From positions 2,294,001-2,358,000 of the forward strand of contig NZ_CP079737.1 in the NCBI RefSeq assembly GCF_019916025.1: DNA of 64,000 bases, written 5' to 3'. A program made the position numbers and the translations under genes. The notes below the pieces were generated by a model that had not been told where the DNA came from, ran no database searches, and saw nothing but the letters and a program-made list of their open reading frames with translations. Position 1 is the stretch's first letter, and the number at the start of each line of letters is the position of its first letter. Source of the DNA: Paraclostridium bifermentans (GTDB lineage Bacteria; Bacillota; Clostridia; Peptostreptococcales; Peptostreptococcaceae). This document shows, piece by piece, positions 32,475 through 41,996 of this stretch.

Positions 32475-35087
32475 CTATATACTTTCTTGTCTAATATTTT
32501 CTATTATACTTTCTTTGTTTAACTTTTTCATAGGTATATACGATGCAATAAATGTAACAGCAAATATGCCTAAAACACATACTAAAACTGACTTCCATGG
32601 AAATATCATACCAAATTCTACAACATCTCCAATAGTTTTATTCATAATTATATCTATTGCAATTGCTATAGGAACTCCATACACTAATGCTAAAACTCCA
32701 TATAACAGACTTTCAAAATATATTATCCTGTTGAATCCACTAGGCGTTGTACCTATAGATTTAATTATTGCAAACTCTCTTTTTCTTAGATTTATATTTG
32801 TACTTATTGTATTTACTATATTTATTACACTTACTAAAGATATAATAAATATAAATCCATATACAAATGTTTTTATTATCTTAATTGATTGCTCAGTTTT
32901 TAATGATTCTTCTACTTCATCATATACATTATATGAATATTTTTTACCTATATCATTTACTGCTTTTCTTGTATTTTCTTTTTTATCAGAGTATATGTAT
33001 ATATTTGAATCATTTATTTCATAGCCTAATTTTGTACCTACCTCATTATAAGTTATAAAATCTATTCCCATATAATTATAATCTTTCATTCCTATAGGTA
33101 AATCTTCAGTAGTGGCTAAAACTTTTAACTTTATAGGTTCTATTATTTTTTTATCATTTTCATCACGATGCATTGTATATACATCTATTGTATCTCCAAC
33201 TTTATAATTAGTTAATGAAACATAATAAGCTTTACCAGAATCTCTATAATAACTTTTATCTCTAAGTATTATACCATTTTCTTTTATAGCTGTTTCTTTA
33301 TCAAAGTTCCCATCTTTCAATTTTATTGATTTTATATCTTTATCTGCTATAAATTGGAATCCATTGTTTTTTTCCATATCAAAGTCATATACAACTTCAT
33401 TATTTTTGCTTTTTTTAGTATAAAAGTTATCTATTATTTTTTTATATTTTTTATTTATATTATTTTCATTAACATTTATACCCACTCCATAAGTCATAGC
33501 AACAATAGTTTTTTTTATTCCATTTATTTTATTTAAATCTTCTATTATATTATTCTTTTCTTGTATACCACTTTTCCATAATCTTATATCATAAGTCATT
33601 TTACCTGTATTGATTTCATTAGCTTTTTCAAATAAAGTTAAAAATCCACTAAATGATATAAATATAACTACACTAATTATTAAAGAAAATAATGTTATTC
33701 TAAATTTTTTCTTGTTTCTTCTTAAGTTTTTATATGCAAGAACACCTTCTGTTTTAAATAATAATTTAATTAACTTAGAGTTTTTTACTTTTCCTAATTT
33801 TAGATTACTACTATTTCTTATACATTCAAGTGGTGATGTTTTAGCTGATTTAATAGCTGGAAATACTGCTGATACAAATATTGTAAATATTACAATTACT
33901 GCACTTACTACTATTACGTATGGGTTATAAACTAATCTTAAATTCATATTTCCAATTTGTGAATTATTAAATAATGCTTGTATCAATTTTAATACTAAAT
34001 CAATAGCAAAAGTACCTATTATTAACCCCAATGGTATTCCTATTAAACTAACTATAATAGCTTCTATAAATACTAATTTCATAACTTGATTTTTAGTAGC
34101 ACCTATAGAATTTAATATTCCGAATTGTTTTCTTCTTTCACTTATTGATATGCTAAATGAGTTATACACTGTAGCTATTGTGCATATAACAACTAATACT
34201 ATTACAATAAATATTGCTATACTTACTGCTTTATCAATATTTGCATAAGCACTTGCACCTTTTAATCTTAGTAAAGGTTCATTAAATGATAGATTCTTAT
34301 AATGTACACTGTTATCATTATTTTTCTCATCTAAACTATTACTTTCAACTTCTTCTTCTTTTAACCCTAAGTTTTTTGCTATAGATTCTGATATTTCATA
34401 AATTTCTTTTGGGTTATTGGCTAATACACCTACTTTTAATATATCCTTTTTGGATTTACTATTTACATCTAAGTATGTTATTGAACTTACAACATCATTA
34501 CCTATATCATTTTTAGGTTTTTTCATAATACCAACTATTTTAAAATCTTTACTTTGTTTATTTACTATAGTTTCATGATCCCATACTATTGGATCTTCTA
34601 GATTTTTTCCATCTGCTGATATTCTTTTTCCAATTTCTAATGTTATATTATCTCCTATTTTTTTATTAATTAAAGGTATAGCACTTTCACTTAATACTAT
34701 TTCACTATTATTTTTAGGAAGTTTACCTTCTTTTAGTTTTACTTGATAACTTTCAAAAGTATTTTTATCATATTCTTTTACTTCAACCAAGTTTTTATTT
34801 TTATTATTTAATTTTGAATATCCTAAACTATCATACACAAAGTTTTTAGATAAACCTGCACTATTTGTTATAATATCTAAATCATCTTTTTTCACATTAT
34901 GAAACATAGCATGATAATCTCCCTTATCAGCTATTGTTTCTCTAATCTGATAATCTATAAAACTTTCAACCATATTACCTATCCCACATATTAAAGCTGT
35001 AGATAATATTATTCCTATTATTGTAACTATTGTTCTTTTCTTATTTTGTTTTAAATATCTTAAAGTTAAGCTGTAATATAAGTTCAT
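32475..35087 (-). CDS. ABC transporter permease, FtsX type
   Basis: An 870-residue permease with two FtsX-like halves. An N-terminal helix (about 17-40) is followed by a large extracytoplasmic domain (about 45-270) and a three-helix FtsX block. A second anchor near 455 is followed by another extracytoplasmic domain, and the C-terminal FtsX block contains TTPSGFNRIIYFESLLYG. Both blocks carry the ExxxxxG-type family signature (ISERRKQFGILNSIGAT and LRKREFAIIKSIGTT). The architecture is that of MacB-like/antimicrobial-peptide-responsive exporters. It begins immediately after its ATPase gene, whose last codons supply the ribosome site, and is the end of an RR-HK-ABC module. Confidence 0.9.
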   Translation of the reverse strand: MNLYYSLTLRYLKQNKKRTIVTIIGIILSTALICGIGNMVESFIDYQIRETIADKGDYHAMFHNVKKDDLDIITNSAGLSKNFVYDSLGYSKLNNKNKNLVEVKEYDKNTFESYQVKLKEGKLPKNNSEIVLSESAIPLINKKIGDNITLEIGKRISADGKNLEDPIVWDHETIVNKQSKDFKIVGIMKKPKNDIGNDVVSSITYLDVNSKSKKDILKVGVLANNPKEIYEISESIAKNLGLKEEEVESNSLDEKNNDNSVHYKNLSFNEPLLRLKGASAYANIDKAVSIAIFIVIVLVVICTIATVYNSFSISISERRKQFGILNSIGATKNQVMKLVFIEAIIVSLIGIPLGLIIGTFAIDLVLKLIQALFNNSQIGNMNLRLVYNPYVIVVSAVIVIFTIFVSAVFPAIKSAKTSPLECIRNSSNLKLGKVKNSKLIKLLFKTEGVLAYKNLRRNKKKFRITLFSLIISVVIFISFSGFLTLFEKANEINTGKMTYDIRLWKSGIQEKNNIIEDLNKINGIKKTIVAMTYGVGINVNENNINKKYKKIIDNFYTKKSKNNEVVYDFDMEKNNGFQFIADKDIKSIKLKDGNFDKETAIKENGIILRDKSYYRDSGKAYYVSLTNYKVGDTIDVYTMHRDENDKKIIEPIKLKVLATTEDLPIGMKDYNYMGIDFITYNEVGTKLGYEINDSNIYIYSDKKENTRKAVNDIGKKYSYNVYDEVEESLKTEQSIKIIKTFVYGFIFIISLVSVINIVNTISTNINLRKREFAIIKSIGTTPSGFNRIIYFESLLYGVLALVYGVPIAIAIDIIMNKTIGDVVEFGMIFPWKSVLVCVLGIFAVTFIASYIPMKKLNKESIIENIRQESI

Positions 35088-35765
35088 TTATATCACCTCA
35101 TTAGCTATAATCATTCCATCTTCTATGGATATCACTCTATCTGCTTGTAATGCAATATTATTATCATGAGTTATCATTATTAAAGTTTGATTGTATTTTT
35201 TTACCGATAACTTTAAAAGTTCAATTACCTCCTTAGAGTTTTTGCTATCTAAGTTTCCTGTTGGCTCATCTGCTAGAACTATTGCTGGTCTATTTATAAG
35301 GGATCTACCTATAGAAGTTCTTTGCTGTTGTCCTCCACTTAATTCATTTGGAAGGTGATTTTCTCTTTCTTTTAATCCTAAAGTTTTTAATAAATCATTT
35401 AAATATGCTGTTTCTATTTTTCTATTATCAAGTTCTGCTGGTAGTAGTATATTTTCCTTTACACTAAGTACTGGTATCAAATTATAAAATTGATATATAA
35501 TCCCTATATTTCTTCTTCTAAATATGGATAAGTCTTTTTCTTTTAAGTTGTATATATCTACATCATTTATAAATACATTTCCACTAGTTGGTTTATCAAC
35601 TCCACCTAATAAATGAAGTAAAGTACTTTTCCCACTTCCACTAGGTCCTACTATTGCAACAAATTCCCCTTTATTTATTGATAAATTAATATTTTTTAAA
35701 GCATCTACTTTTGCTTCTCCCGTGCCATAACTCTTTGTTAAATTTTCAACTTTTAAAATTTCCAT
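35088..35765 (-). CDS. ABC transporter ATP-binding protein
   Basis: The nucleotide-binding subunit for the adjacent FtsX permease, 225 residues. Walker A is GPSGSGKST, the signature LSGGQQQR, and Walker B VLADEPTGNLD followed by the H-loop ITHD. It belongs to the MacB/LolD subfamily (IYQFYNLIPVLSV Q-loop segment). The ATG at 35765 follows AAAGG; the longer frame from 35783 would overlap a better ribosome site and is unlikely. Confidence 0.93.
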   Translation of the reverse strand: MEILKVENLTKSYGTGEAKVDALKNINLSINKGEFVAIVGPSGSGKSTLLHLLGGVDKPTSGNVFINDVDIYNLKEKDLSIFRRRNIGIIYQFYNLIPVLSVKENILLPAELDNRKIETAYLNDLLKTLGLKERENHLPNELSGGQQQRTSIGRSLINRPAIVLADEPTGNLDSKNSKEVIELLKLSVKKYNQTLIMITHDNNIALQADRVISIEDGMIIANEVI

Positions 35766-35897
35766 ATAACCTTTACTCCTCATTTTGTAAATTTCACCTT
35801 ATTTAGTTCATAATACTTATGTTACTTTTAATTTCTTAACTTAATTTTAAAGATATAAAATTACTTTAAAGTGAATTAAATATTACAAATTAGTCAC

Positions 35898-37139
35898 TTA
35901 GATTTTATGGAATATTATATTAAACTGAGTTCCTTTGTTTTTTTCACTTTTGACATAAATATCACCATTTTGTCCTTCAATTATAGACTTTGCCATAGCT
36001 AGTCCAATACCTACGCTATCTTCTTTTGAACTACTTTTTCCTTTGTAAAATCTTTTAAATATATGAGGTAAGTCTTTTTTATCTATCCCTTCTCCACTAT
36101 CTTTTATTACAATTTCTGTGTATAAATAATTTTCTTCATAACTAATATCTAAGCTTCCACTAGAAAAAGTATGTTCTACACAATTTTTAATGATATTAAC
36201 TAAAGCTTCTATAGACCAATTCATATCTCCTAAAAACATAGCTTCACTATCACCATTTATACTCACATCTATATTTTTAAGTTCTATTGGAATTAAACTT
36301 GGCTGAATAGACATTTTTATTAATTTTTTAACATTTACTTTTTCACTTTTAAAATTTATTACTTTAGCTTCTACTTTCGAAAGTTTTAGCATGCTTTTTA
36401 TCAGCCATTCCATTCTATTTAACTGAGATTTTATCTTTTCTAAAAACTCTATTTTAGATTCTTCTGGCAGGTCATCATACATTAAGTCATTAAGTATTAT
36501 AAGTGATGTCATAGGTGTCTTTAACTGATGTGAAATATCAGAAATAGTATCATTTAGAAATATCTTTTCCTTACTTAAAAGTTCTACTTTTTCTTTAAGT
36601 ATATTAGTCATTTTCAAAAGTTCCGTTTTAAGAAGACCTATCTGACCTTCCTGATTTTTATTTTTCATCTCAAATTTTTTACCTTCTGAACTATTGTATA
36701 CATATTCAGTCATATCTTTTATATCACTGTATATAGTCTTAAAATAATGCATAACTAAGATTAAAATAGAAATAAATAGCACAAATATAGATAACAAATT
36801 CATACTAAATATATCCTTTATACTACCTCTTATAATTGGCTCATTATTTAATCTTATATTTTTATCATAGCTATATTTTTTTAGTATTTCTTTACCTAAA
36901 CTTATATCATCTTTTGATTTTCCTTGAGTTACTATTCCTACAATATTATTTTCTAAATTAGGATGCTGAGATAATATAGATCCTATTATAGCTTGATTAT
37001 TTTCTACTACTTTATCTTTTATTATATTTACACTTATAAAACTAACTCCTACGCAAAGCATTACAGTAATCACAAATAATATAGTGTAATTTTTTATAAA
37101 ACTTTTTATTTCAGCATTAGATAGAAACACTATTTTCAC
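35898..37139 (-). CDS. Sensor histidine kinase of the ABC module
   Basis: A 413-residue sensor kinase with two transmembrane helices (about 18-40 and 112-131) and a small extracytoplasmic domain of about 70 residues. A coiled region is followed by HisKA with SDISHQLKTP and an HATPase with IIKNCVEHT, DSGEGI, FKRFYKG and VGIGLAMAK. It starts at a GTG (37139) 23 nt inside the end of the response-regulator gene, indicating coupled translation. Given the downstream exporter, it probably senses an envelope-active peptide or antibiotic. Confidence 0.9.
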   Translation of the reverse strand: MKIVFLSNAEIKSFIKNYTILFVITVMLCVGVSFISVNIIKDKVVENNQAIIGSILSQHPNLENNIVGIVTQGKSKDDISLGKEILKKYSYDKNIRLNNEPIIRGSIKDIFSMNLLSIFVLFISILILVMHYFKTIYSDIKDMTEYVYNSSEGKKFEMKNKNQEGQIGLLKTELLKMTNILKEKVELLSKEKIFLNDTISDISHQLKTPMTSLIILNDLMYDDLPEESKIEFLEKIKSQLNRMEWLIKSMLKLSKVEAKVINFKSEKVNVKKLIKMSIQPSLIPIELKNIDVSINGDSEAMFLGDMNWSIEALVNIIKNCVEHTFSSGSLDISYEENYLYTEIVIKDSGEGIDKKDLPHIFKRFYKGKSSSKEDSVGIGLAMAKSIIEGQNGDIYVKSEKNKGTQFNIIFHKI

Positions 37140-37818
37140 TTCCGTTCCACTTATATCCTAATCCCCTTACTGTAAGTATGTATTTGGGATGACTTGAATC
37201 ATCTTCTATTTTTTCTCTAAGTCTTTTTATATAAACAGTAATTGTATTGTCATTTACAAAATCACAAGCAACATCCCATAATTTTTCTAGTATTTTAGTT
37301 CTACTTAATACAACATTATTATTTTTAATTAATATTAATAATAGCTTGTACTCAACAGAGGTTAACAAAATTTCCTCTTCACCTTTGTAAACTCTAGCTT
37401 CTAAAGTATTTATAGTTAAGTCTTTAAATTTAATTACCTTTTTATTTTCATTGCTACTGCCTTTTCTCCTAAGTACTGCATTCATCCTAGATATAAGCTC
37501 CCTAACTCTAAAAGGTTTGGTTATGTAATCATCTCCTCCAATATCTAGCCCCATAACTACATTCACTTCTTCATCACAAGCACTTAAAAATATTATAGGA
37601 GTATCTTGAGCTTCTCTAATTTCCTTGCAAAAATCGTAACCATTTCCATCTGGTAGCATTACATCTAAAAGGATTATATTATACTTTTTATCTTTAATAC
37701 AGGTTCTACTTTTCTCTAAATCATTGCATATATCAATATTAAAGCCTTCTTTCTCTAGTGCATACTTTACTGCAAAAGATATTGCAATATCATCTTCTAT
37801 CATAAGTACATTTGTCAT
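37117..37818 (-). CDS. OmpR-family response regulator of the ABC module
   Basis: A 233-residue regulator with an acidic-pocket IEDD, phospho-acceptor Asp in ILLDVMLPDG, the conserved Lys in ITKPF, and a C-terminal winged helix (TVRGLGYKW). The start at 37818 fits GGGTGAG; the upstream ATG frame from 37851 has no ribosome site. It likely activates the module it heads (RR-HK, then ATPase-permease after a 132-nt gap). Confidence 0.92.
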   Translation of the reverse strand: MTNVLMIEDDIAISFAVKYALEKEGFNIDICNDLEKSRTCIKDKKYNIILLDVMLPDGNGYDFCKEIREAQDTPIIFLSACDEEVNVVMGLDIGGDDYITKPFRVRELISRMNAVLRRKGSSNENKKVIKFKDLTINTLEARVYKGEEEILLTSVEYKLLLILIKNNNVVLSRTKILEKLWDVACDFVNDNTITVYIKRLREKIEDDSSHPKYILTVRGLGYKWNGSENSVSI

Positions 37819-38120
37819 TTTCTCACCCAATTTCATGTTTATTTTAATCAACGTATAAAGTAATTCAAACTATATATTAGTTTCTTTCAAGTTAGTTAAT
37901 CCAATCTAATATTTTCATATAACTATTATCATATATTATTTTATTTAAAATCAATGTCGAAGTTTGTATTATATTCGATTTTTTTATATTAATTAAAATA
38001 ACCTTAAAAAAGATAGTCATTAACAACGTTAAACAAATAGAGATATTATCTGTTTAACATATAAATATAAGCATCTTACTCTTATTTTTTATTTTGTTAA
38101 TTAATCATTCATTAGATGCA
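37819..38120. other. Divergent intergenic region with inverted repeat
   Basis: No ORF with a ribosome site. At 38028-38058, GTTAAACA and TGTTTAAC (8-bp arms, extended by ATA/TAT) form a dyad. It is a candidate operator or small hairpin, with no terminator T-run. Confidence 0.4.
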
Positions 38121-38130
38121 TATATAATAT

Positions 38131-38159
38131 TTGAGTAAGAACCCTAAAAATGTTATAAT
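38131..38159 (+). promoter_or_regulatory. Promoter of the DUF1002 gene
   Basis: TTGAGT (38131-38136), 17-nt spacer, TATAAT (38154-38159); leader of about 68 nt. Confidence 0.7.
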
Positions 38160-38233
38160 TTTGTAATCGTCAAAATTTACAAAATGCTTTATTATATTAG
38201 TATCTGTTTAAATTATTTTAAAGGAGATTAAAT

Positions 38234-39481
38234 ATGAGTTTAAAAAAGAGAGTTACGTCAATTATTATATGTTGTACTGTTATATTAGGAAGTTTTAGTT
38301 TAGTATTCGCAGATTCTTCAAGAGTTGTTACTTTAGGAGCTAACTTAAGTCCTGATCAAAAACAAACTATGCTAAAATACTTCGGTGTAAATCAAAATGA
38401 TGCAGTTATACTTGAAGTAAATAACAAAGAAGAAAGAAAGTATTTACAAGGTATAGCCCCTGAAGCTCAAATAGGAACTAAAACTTATTCTTGTGCTTAT
38501 GTTGAACCTACTAAGGCAGGAAGTGGAATAAACGTAAAAACAGCAAATATTACATGGGTTACTTCAGCTATGATAGCTAGTACACTTGCTAGTTTAGGTA
38601 TAACTGATGCTAACTGTGTAATAGCTGCTAATTTCCCTGTAAGTGGAACAGGAGCCCTTACTGGTGTAATGAAGGCCTATGAGGATGCTACTGGTAAGCC
38701 TCTAGATGAAAACAAAAAGGAAATAGCTACAGAAGAACTAGTTGTAACTGGAGACTTAGGCCAAGATATAGGTCAAGATAAAGCTACAGGAATAGTTAAT
38801 GATGTAAAAACACAAGTTATTAAAAATAATACTAGCGATACAGTTCAAATCGCAGATACAATAAATAATATTACTAATAACTATAATGTAACATTATCAC
38901 CTGAGCAACAAAAACAATTAGAAGATTTAATGCTTAAAATTTCTAAGCAAGATTATGACTACGGTAAAATGAAAGATGCTTTAAACAGCGTATCAGATAC
39001 TGTAAATGAAAACTTAAAAGATCTAGGCGAAAGTGTAAATAATTCAGGTATATTAGATACCGTTAAAGGATGGTTTACTGGAATTGGAGATTGGTTTGCT
39101 GGATTAACAGGTTCTAAAGATGAAAATCTAGGTATATTAGAAAACACAAATGATAGTTTACTTGGTGAAAATGCACACATAGATGCTACTAACAAAGATG
39201 CTATAAATTTACCTTCTAGCGAACAAGTTGAAGGATTCTTTGGTAAGGTATGGCATTGGTTTACAGGATTATTCAATGGAGATTCTAACAACTCAGAAAA
39301 TAGTAAAAACAATAATACGACTGAAACAAGTTCTCCAAATGAAAGCCCTGAGCAATCTAATGAATCTAATTCTAATGAAGTTAATAACAATGAAAATGTA
39401 GATTTAAATAATAATTCAAATACAAATCCAGTTGAAAACCAAAATAATAACGTAGACAATAATACACAACAAAATAACTAA
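38234..39481 (+). CDS. Secreted DUF1002 protein with Asn-rich tail
   Basis: An exported 415-residue protein. A signal peptide (about 1-26, ending VFA) is followed by the DUF1002 domain (about 28-270), including GTKTYSCAYVEPTKAGSGI and the ANFPVSGTGALTG segment. Next come two similar amphipathic W-rich segments (VKGWFTGIGDWFAGL and VWHWFTGLFNG). An Asn/Ser/Glu-rich low-complexity tail of about 65 residues closes the protein. No anchor motif is seen. DUF1002 proteins are surface or secreted proteins of Firmicutes with no known activity. It has a consensus promoter, an AAAGGAG ribosome site and its own terminator. Confidence 0.85.
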   Translation: MSLKKRVTSIIICCTVILGSFSLVFADSSRVVTLGANLSPDQKQTMLKYFGVNQNDAVILEVNNKEERKYLQGIAPEAQIGTKTYSCAYVEPTKAGSGINVKTANITWVTSAMIASTLASLGITDANCVIAANFPVSGTGALTGVMKAYEDATGKPLDENKKEIATEELVVTGDLGQDIGQDKATGIVNDVKTQVIKNNTSDTVQIADTINNITNNYNVTLSPEQQKQLEDLMLKISKQDYDYGKMKDALNSVSDTVNENLKDLGESVNNSGILDTVKGWFTGIGDWFAGLTGSKDENLGILENTNDSLLGENAHIDATNKDAINLPSSEQVEGFFGKVWHWFTGLFNGDSNNSENSKNNNTTETSSPNESPEQSNESNSNEVNNNENVDLNNNSNTNPVENQNNNVDNNTQQNN

Positions 39482-39485
39482 AATA

Positions 39486-39515
39486 AAAAGGCAGATAAAT
39501 TATTATCTGCCTTTT
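39486..39515. terminator. Bidirectional terminator DUF1002 / che operon
   Basis: AAAAGGCAGATAA / TTATCTGCCTTTT, 13-bp perfect stem with a 4-nt loop. It also ends the long che-fliM-fliN operon. Confidence 0.85.
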
Positions 39516-39518
39516 ATA

Positions 39519-39782
39519 TTATCCTATAGTCTTTACTAACTCTTCTTCACCTAATATACGCGTTATTCTAACTCCGAAATTTTCATCTACAATTACAACT
39601 TGCCCATAACCAATTTTTCTACCATTTACATTGATTTCAACTTCTTGTCCTTCAAATGTATCTAGCTCAATTAAAGACCCTTTTGATAACTCAAATACAT
39701 CTTTTAATGCTATTTTCGTTCTACCAAGTACCGCACTTACTTTAAGTTCTATATCTAATACTCTATCAAAATTTTCACTCAT
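39519..39782 (-). CDS. fliN: FliN-type flagellar switch protein (SpoA domain only)
   Basis: A C-ring component of the flagellar motor, 87 residues consisting of one SpoA domain (VLDIELKVSAVLGRTKIALKD and the GQVVIVDENFGVRI segment). It lacks the N-terminal CheC-like part of FliY. It is the last gene of the chemotaxis operon, four nt after fliM. As no other flagellar gene is in the window, it may be a second copy beside a flagellar-operon FliN/FliY. Confidence 0.85.
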   Translation of the reverse strand: MSENFDRVLDIELKVSAVLGRTKIALKDVFELSKGSLIELDTFEGQEVEINVNGRKIGYGQVVIVDENFGVRITRILGEEELVKTIG

Positions 39783-39786
39783 ATGA

Positions 39787-40674
39787 TTACACTTCCTTTT
39801 TTACACTATCTGTTATGATAACACCACGCTTATTTTTAATAAGACCTGGTTTGCATTTAAAAGATCTTGCTCCTCCTACATTAAGGTCTATATCTCCATC
39901 TATTTTAGTATCTAGAGTTATAACATCTCCAAGCTTTAAGTCTAATAACTCTTCTACACTTATTTCAGTTCTACCTAATACTGCAATCATTTCTGCACTT
40001 GTTCCACAAATTTTATTATAAATAGCATTTGTGAATTCAAAGTCATATTCAATATTTTTACTTTTAAAAAGTCTTTTTGGCTCTAATTGCTCTAATACTG
40101 GTTCCATACAACTGTATGGGTTGCAGAAAGACATTCTACCTACTTCTTTATTTCCATCCATCATTCTCATGTGAGATATTAATACTGACTCACTAACTGG
40201 ATATTTTTTACTAGAACCTACATTTGTGTAAACATTAGAAACCTCTCTATGATCACAACCTTCAAATATATGCATTTTAGTTAAAAACTTACTACCTATA
40301 TAAGATATTAACTCTCGGTCTACTTCTGTTAACTCTCTATTGTAATCACTGAATACTCCATCTCCTCCAAGTATTAAATCTACAAATGTAAGCGCAACAC
40401 TCTTATCAATTTGATATATAAGACCTTGAATTAGTGGCTGTATTGAATGTTCAATAATTACTGAGTCATTAGAGATCATATTCATAAACTCTTCGTAGTT
40501 TGTTTGTTCTATTTTTTCTAATTTACACACTATATTAGGTCTTTTTAATTCATAAGCTACAAATAAATTTATATTCTTACAAAATTCTTCTTCTATTATA
40601 GATAAGAATCTCATATTTCCTGTAGAATATCTTTGCGGCTTTTTAAAGTCATATACAACAATTCCTTGGCTCAT
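39787..40674 (-). CDS. fliM: FliM-type switch protein lacking the CheY-binding N-terminus
   Basis: A motor switch protein, 295 residues. It contains the CheC-like middle domain (LTEVDRELISYIGSKFL and ALTFVDLILGGDG) and a C-terminal SpoA domain (MIAVLGRTEISVEELLDLKLGD). FliM normally begins with the CheY-P-binding peptide LSQxEIDxLL and a linker; here the protein starts directly at YDFKKPQRYS. An in-frame TAA lies four codons upstream of the ATG, so the missing segment is not a start-site error. Ribosome site AGGAG at a long spacing. The last two genes of the operon, fliM and fliN, may encode a CheY-independent or alternative switch. Confidence 0.85.
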   Translation of the reverse strand: MSQGIVVYDFKKPQRYSTGNMRFLSIIEEEFCKNINLFVAYELKRPNIVCKLEKIEQTNYEEFMNMISNDSVIIEHSIQPLIQGLIYQIDKSVALTFVDLILGGDGVFSDYNRELTEVDRELISYIGSKFLTKMHIFEGCDHREVSNVYTNVGSSKKYPVSESVLISHMRMMDGNKEVGRMSFCNPYSCMEPVLEQLEPKRLFKSKNIEYDFEFTNAIYNKICGTSAEMIAVLGRTEISVEELLDLKLGDVITLDTKIDGDIDLNVGGARSFKCKPGLIKNKRGVIITDSVKKEV

Positions 40675-40793
40675 AATATATCTTTATCTCCTCTATAAAT
40701 TTCATTACTTTAAAAGGTCATATACAGTTTTCTTACTTTAAAGACTATAAATAAATCTTTGGATAATATAAAATAACCTCTTATACTTTAATT

Positions 40794-41147
40794 TTATAAC
40801 TTAGATAAAGCTGATACTATGATTTCCTCTTTAAATGGCTTTACTATAAATCCTTTTGCTCCATATATTATAGCTTCTTTCATTCTAGCTTCTTGTCCTA
40901 ATGCTGAAACCATTACTACAGAAGCTGCTGGATCAATTTTTTTAATTTCTCTTAATGCTTGTAAACCATCCATTTCTGGCATAGTTATATCTAGTGTTAC
41001 TATATCTGGCTGTAATTCTTGGTATTTTTCAATAGCCATTACTCCATTTTCCGCTTCTCCTACTATTTCAAAATCATAATTTTGAAGCATCGTACGTATA
41101 GACATACGCATAAATGCTGCATCATCAACTATTAATACTCTTTTCAT
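40794..41147 (-). CDS. cheY: Chemotaxis response regulator CheY
   Basis: A single-domain receiver, 117 residues: acidic pair VDDAAF, phospho-acceptor Asp in VTLDITMPEMDG, Thr/Ser in VMVSALG, Lys in VKPF. CheA phosphorylates it; its phosphate form normally binds the switch. The start is at 41147 behind GGAGGAAG; the ATG at 41162 is part of that ribosome site. A 119-nt gap separates it from fliM. Confidence 0.93.
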   Translation of the reverse strand: MKRVLIVDDAAFMRMSIRTMLQNYDFEIVGEAENGVMAIEKYQELQPDIVTLDITMPEMDGLQALREIKKIDPAASVVMVSALGQEARMKEAIIYGAKGFIVKPFKEEIIVSALSKL

Positions 41148-41189
41148 AATTTCTTCCTCCATTTATGTCAATTATTATCTTTTTTTATT

Positions 41190-41996
41190 TTATATTTTTC
41201 TATACACTGATGGTTTAACTCTTTGAAAATCAGTTTGCAGGTTAGATAAATTTTCTGACATACCAATAATTAAATACCCTCCAGGTTTAAGCGAGTCATA
41301 TAATCTTTTTATTAATCTTTGCTTTGTAGGTGTATCAAAGTATATCATTACATTCCTGCAAAAAATAACATCATATTTGCATTTTTCCCAACCTAAACTA
41401 TTATTTAAATTAAAGTATTTAAAATCAATTAACTGTTTTACACTATCATCAATTACATAGTTTTTTTCACTTACTTTTTTAAAAAAACTCTTTTTCCATA
41501 CAGCTGGCAATTTTGATATTTTATCTTCTGAATAAATGCCAGCCTTAGCTTGTTTTAATACATTATCAGAAATATCTGATGCAGTTATATTAACTTTAAA
41601 TTTTGAACTTTTTCCAAGTATAGATGATACTAACATAGCAATACAATAAGGTTCTTCTCCTGTAGATGATGCTGCTGACCAAATTTTAATTCCGCCAGCA
41701 TGAGGCCTTTTTAAACTAGGCATTATTATTTCATTTTTTAAAAAGTCATAATGTTGCTCTTCTCTCATAAAATATGTAAAATTTGTAGTAAGCTTCTCTA
41801 CAAGTGTTGATGCTTGTTCTCCTGTGCTATCTTTCATTAAATTATCTATATAACTTTTAAAATCCGTAAATCCTAATTTTTTTACCATTAATAGTAATCT
41901 GGTTTCTATTAATGTTCTTTTATTTTCTAAGTTTATTCCATAGTTGTTATACATATAATTTTTTAAGCGTAAAAAATCTTGATTAGTTAGTTCCAT
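41190..41996 (-). CDS. cheR: Chemotaxis protein methyltransferase CheR
   Basis: This methylates receptor glutamates using S-adenosylmethionine. The 268-residue protein has a helical N-terminal domain (about 1-75) and a Rossmann methyltransferase domain with KIWSAASSTGEEPYCIAML, DVIFCRNVMIYFD and LKPGGYLIIG. It overlaps cheW by 14 nt. Works with CheB and CheD/CheC in receptor adaptation. Confidence 0.93.
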   Translation of the reverse strand: MELTNQDFLRLKNYMYNNYGINLENKRTLIETRLLLMVKKLGFTDFKSYIDNLMKDSTGEQASTLVEKLTTNFTYFMREEQHYDFLKNEIIMPSLKRPHAGGIKIWSAASSTGEEPYCIAMLVSSILGKSSKFKVNITASDISDNVLKQAKAGIYSEDKISKLPAVWKKSFFKKVSEKNYVIDDSVKQLIDFKYFNLNNSLGWEKCKYDVIFCRNVMIYFDTPTKQRLIKRLYDSLKPGGYLIIGMSENLSNLQTDFQRVKPSVYRKI

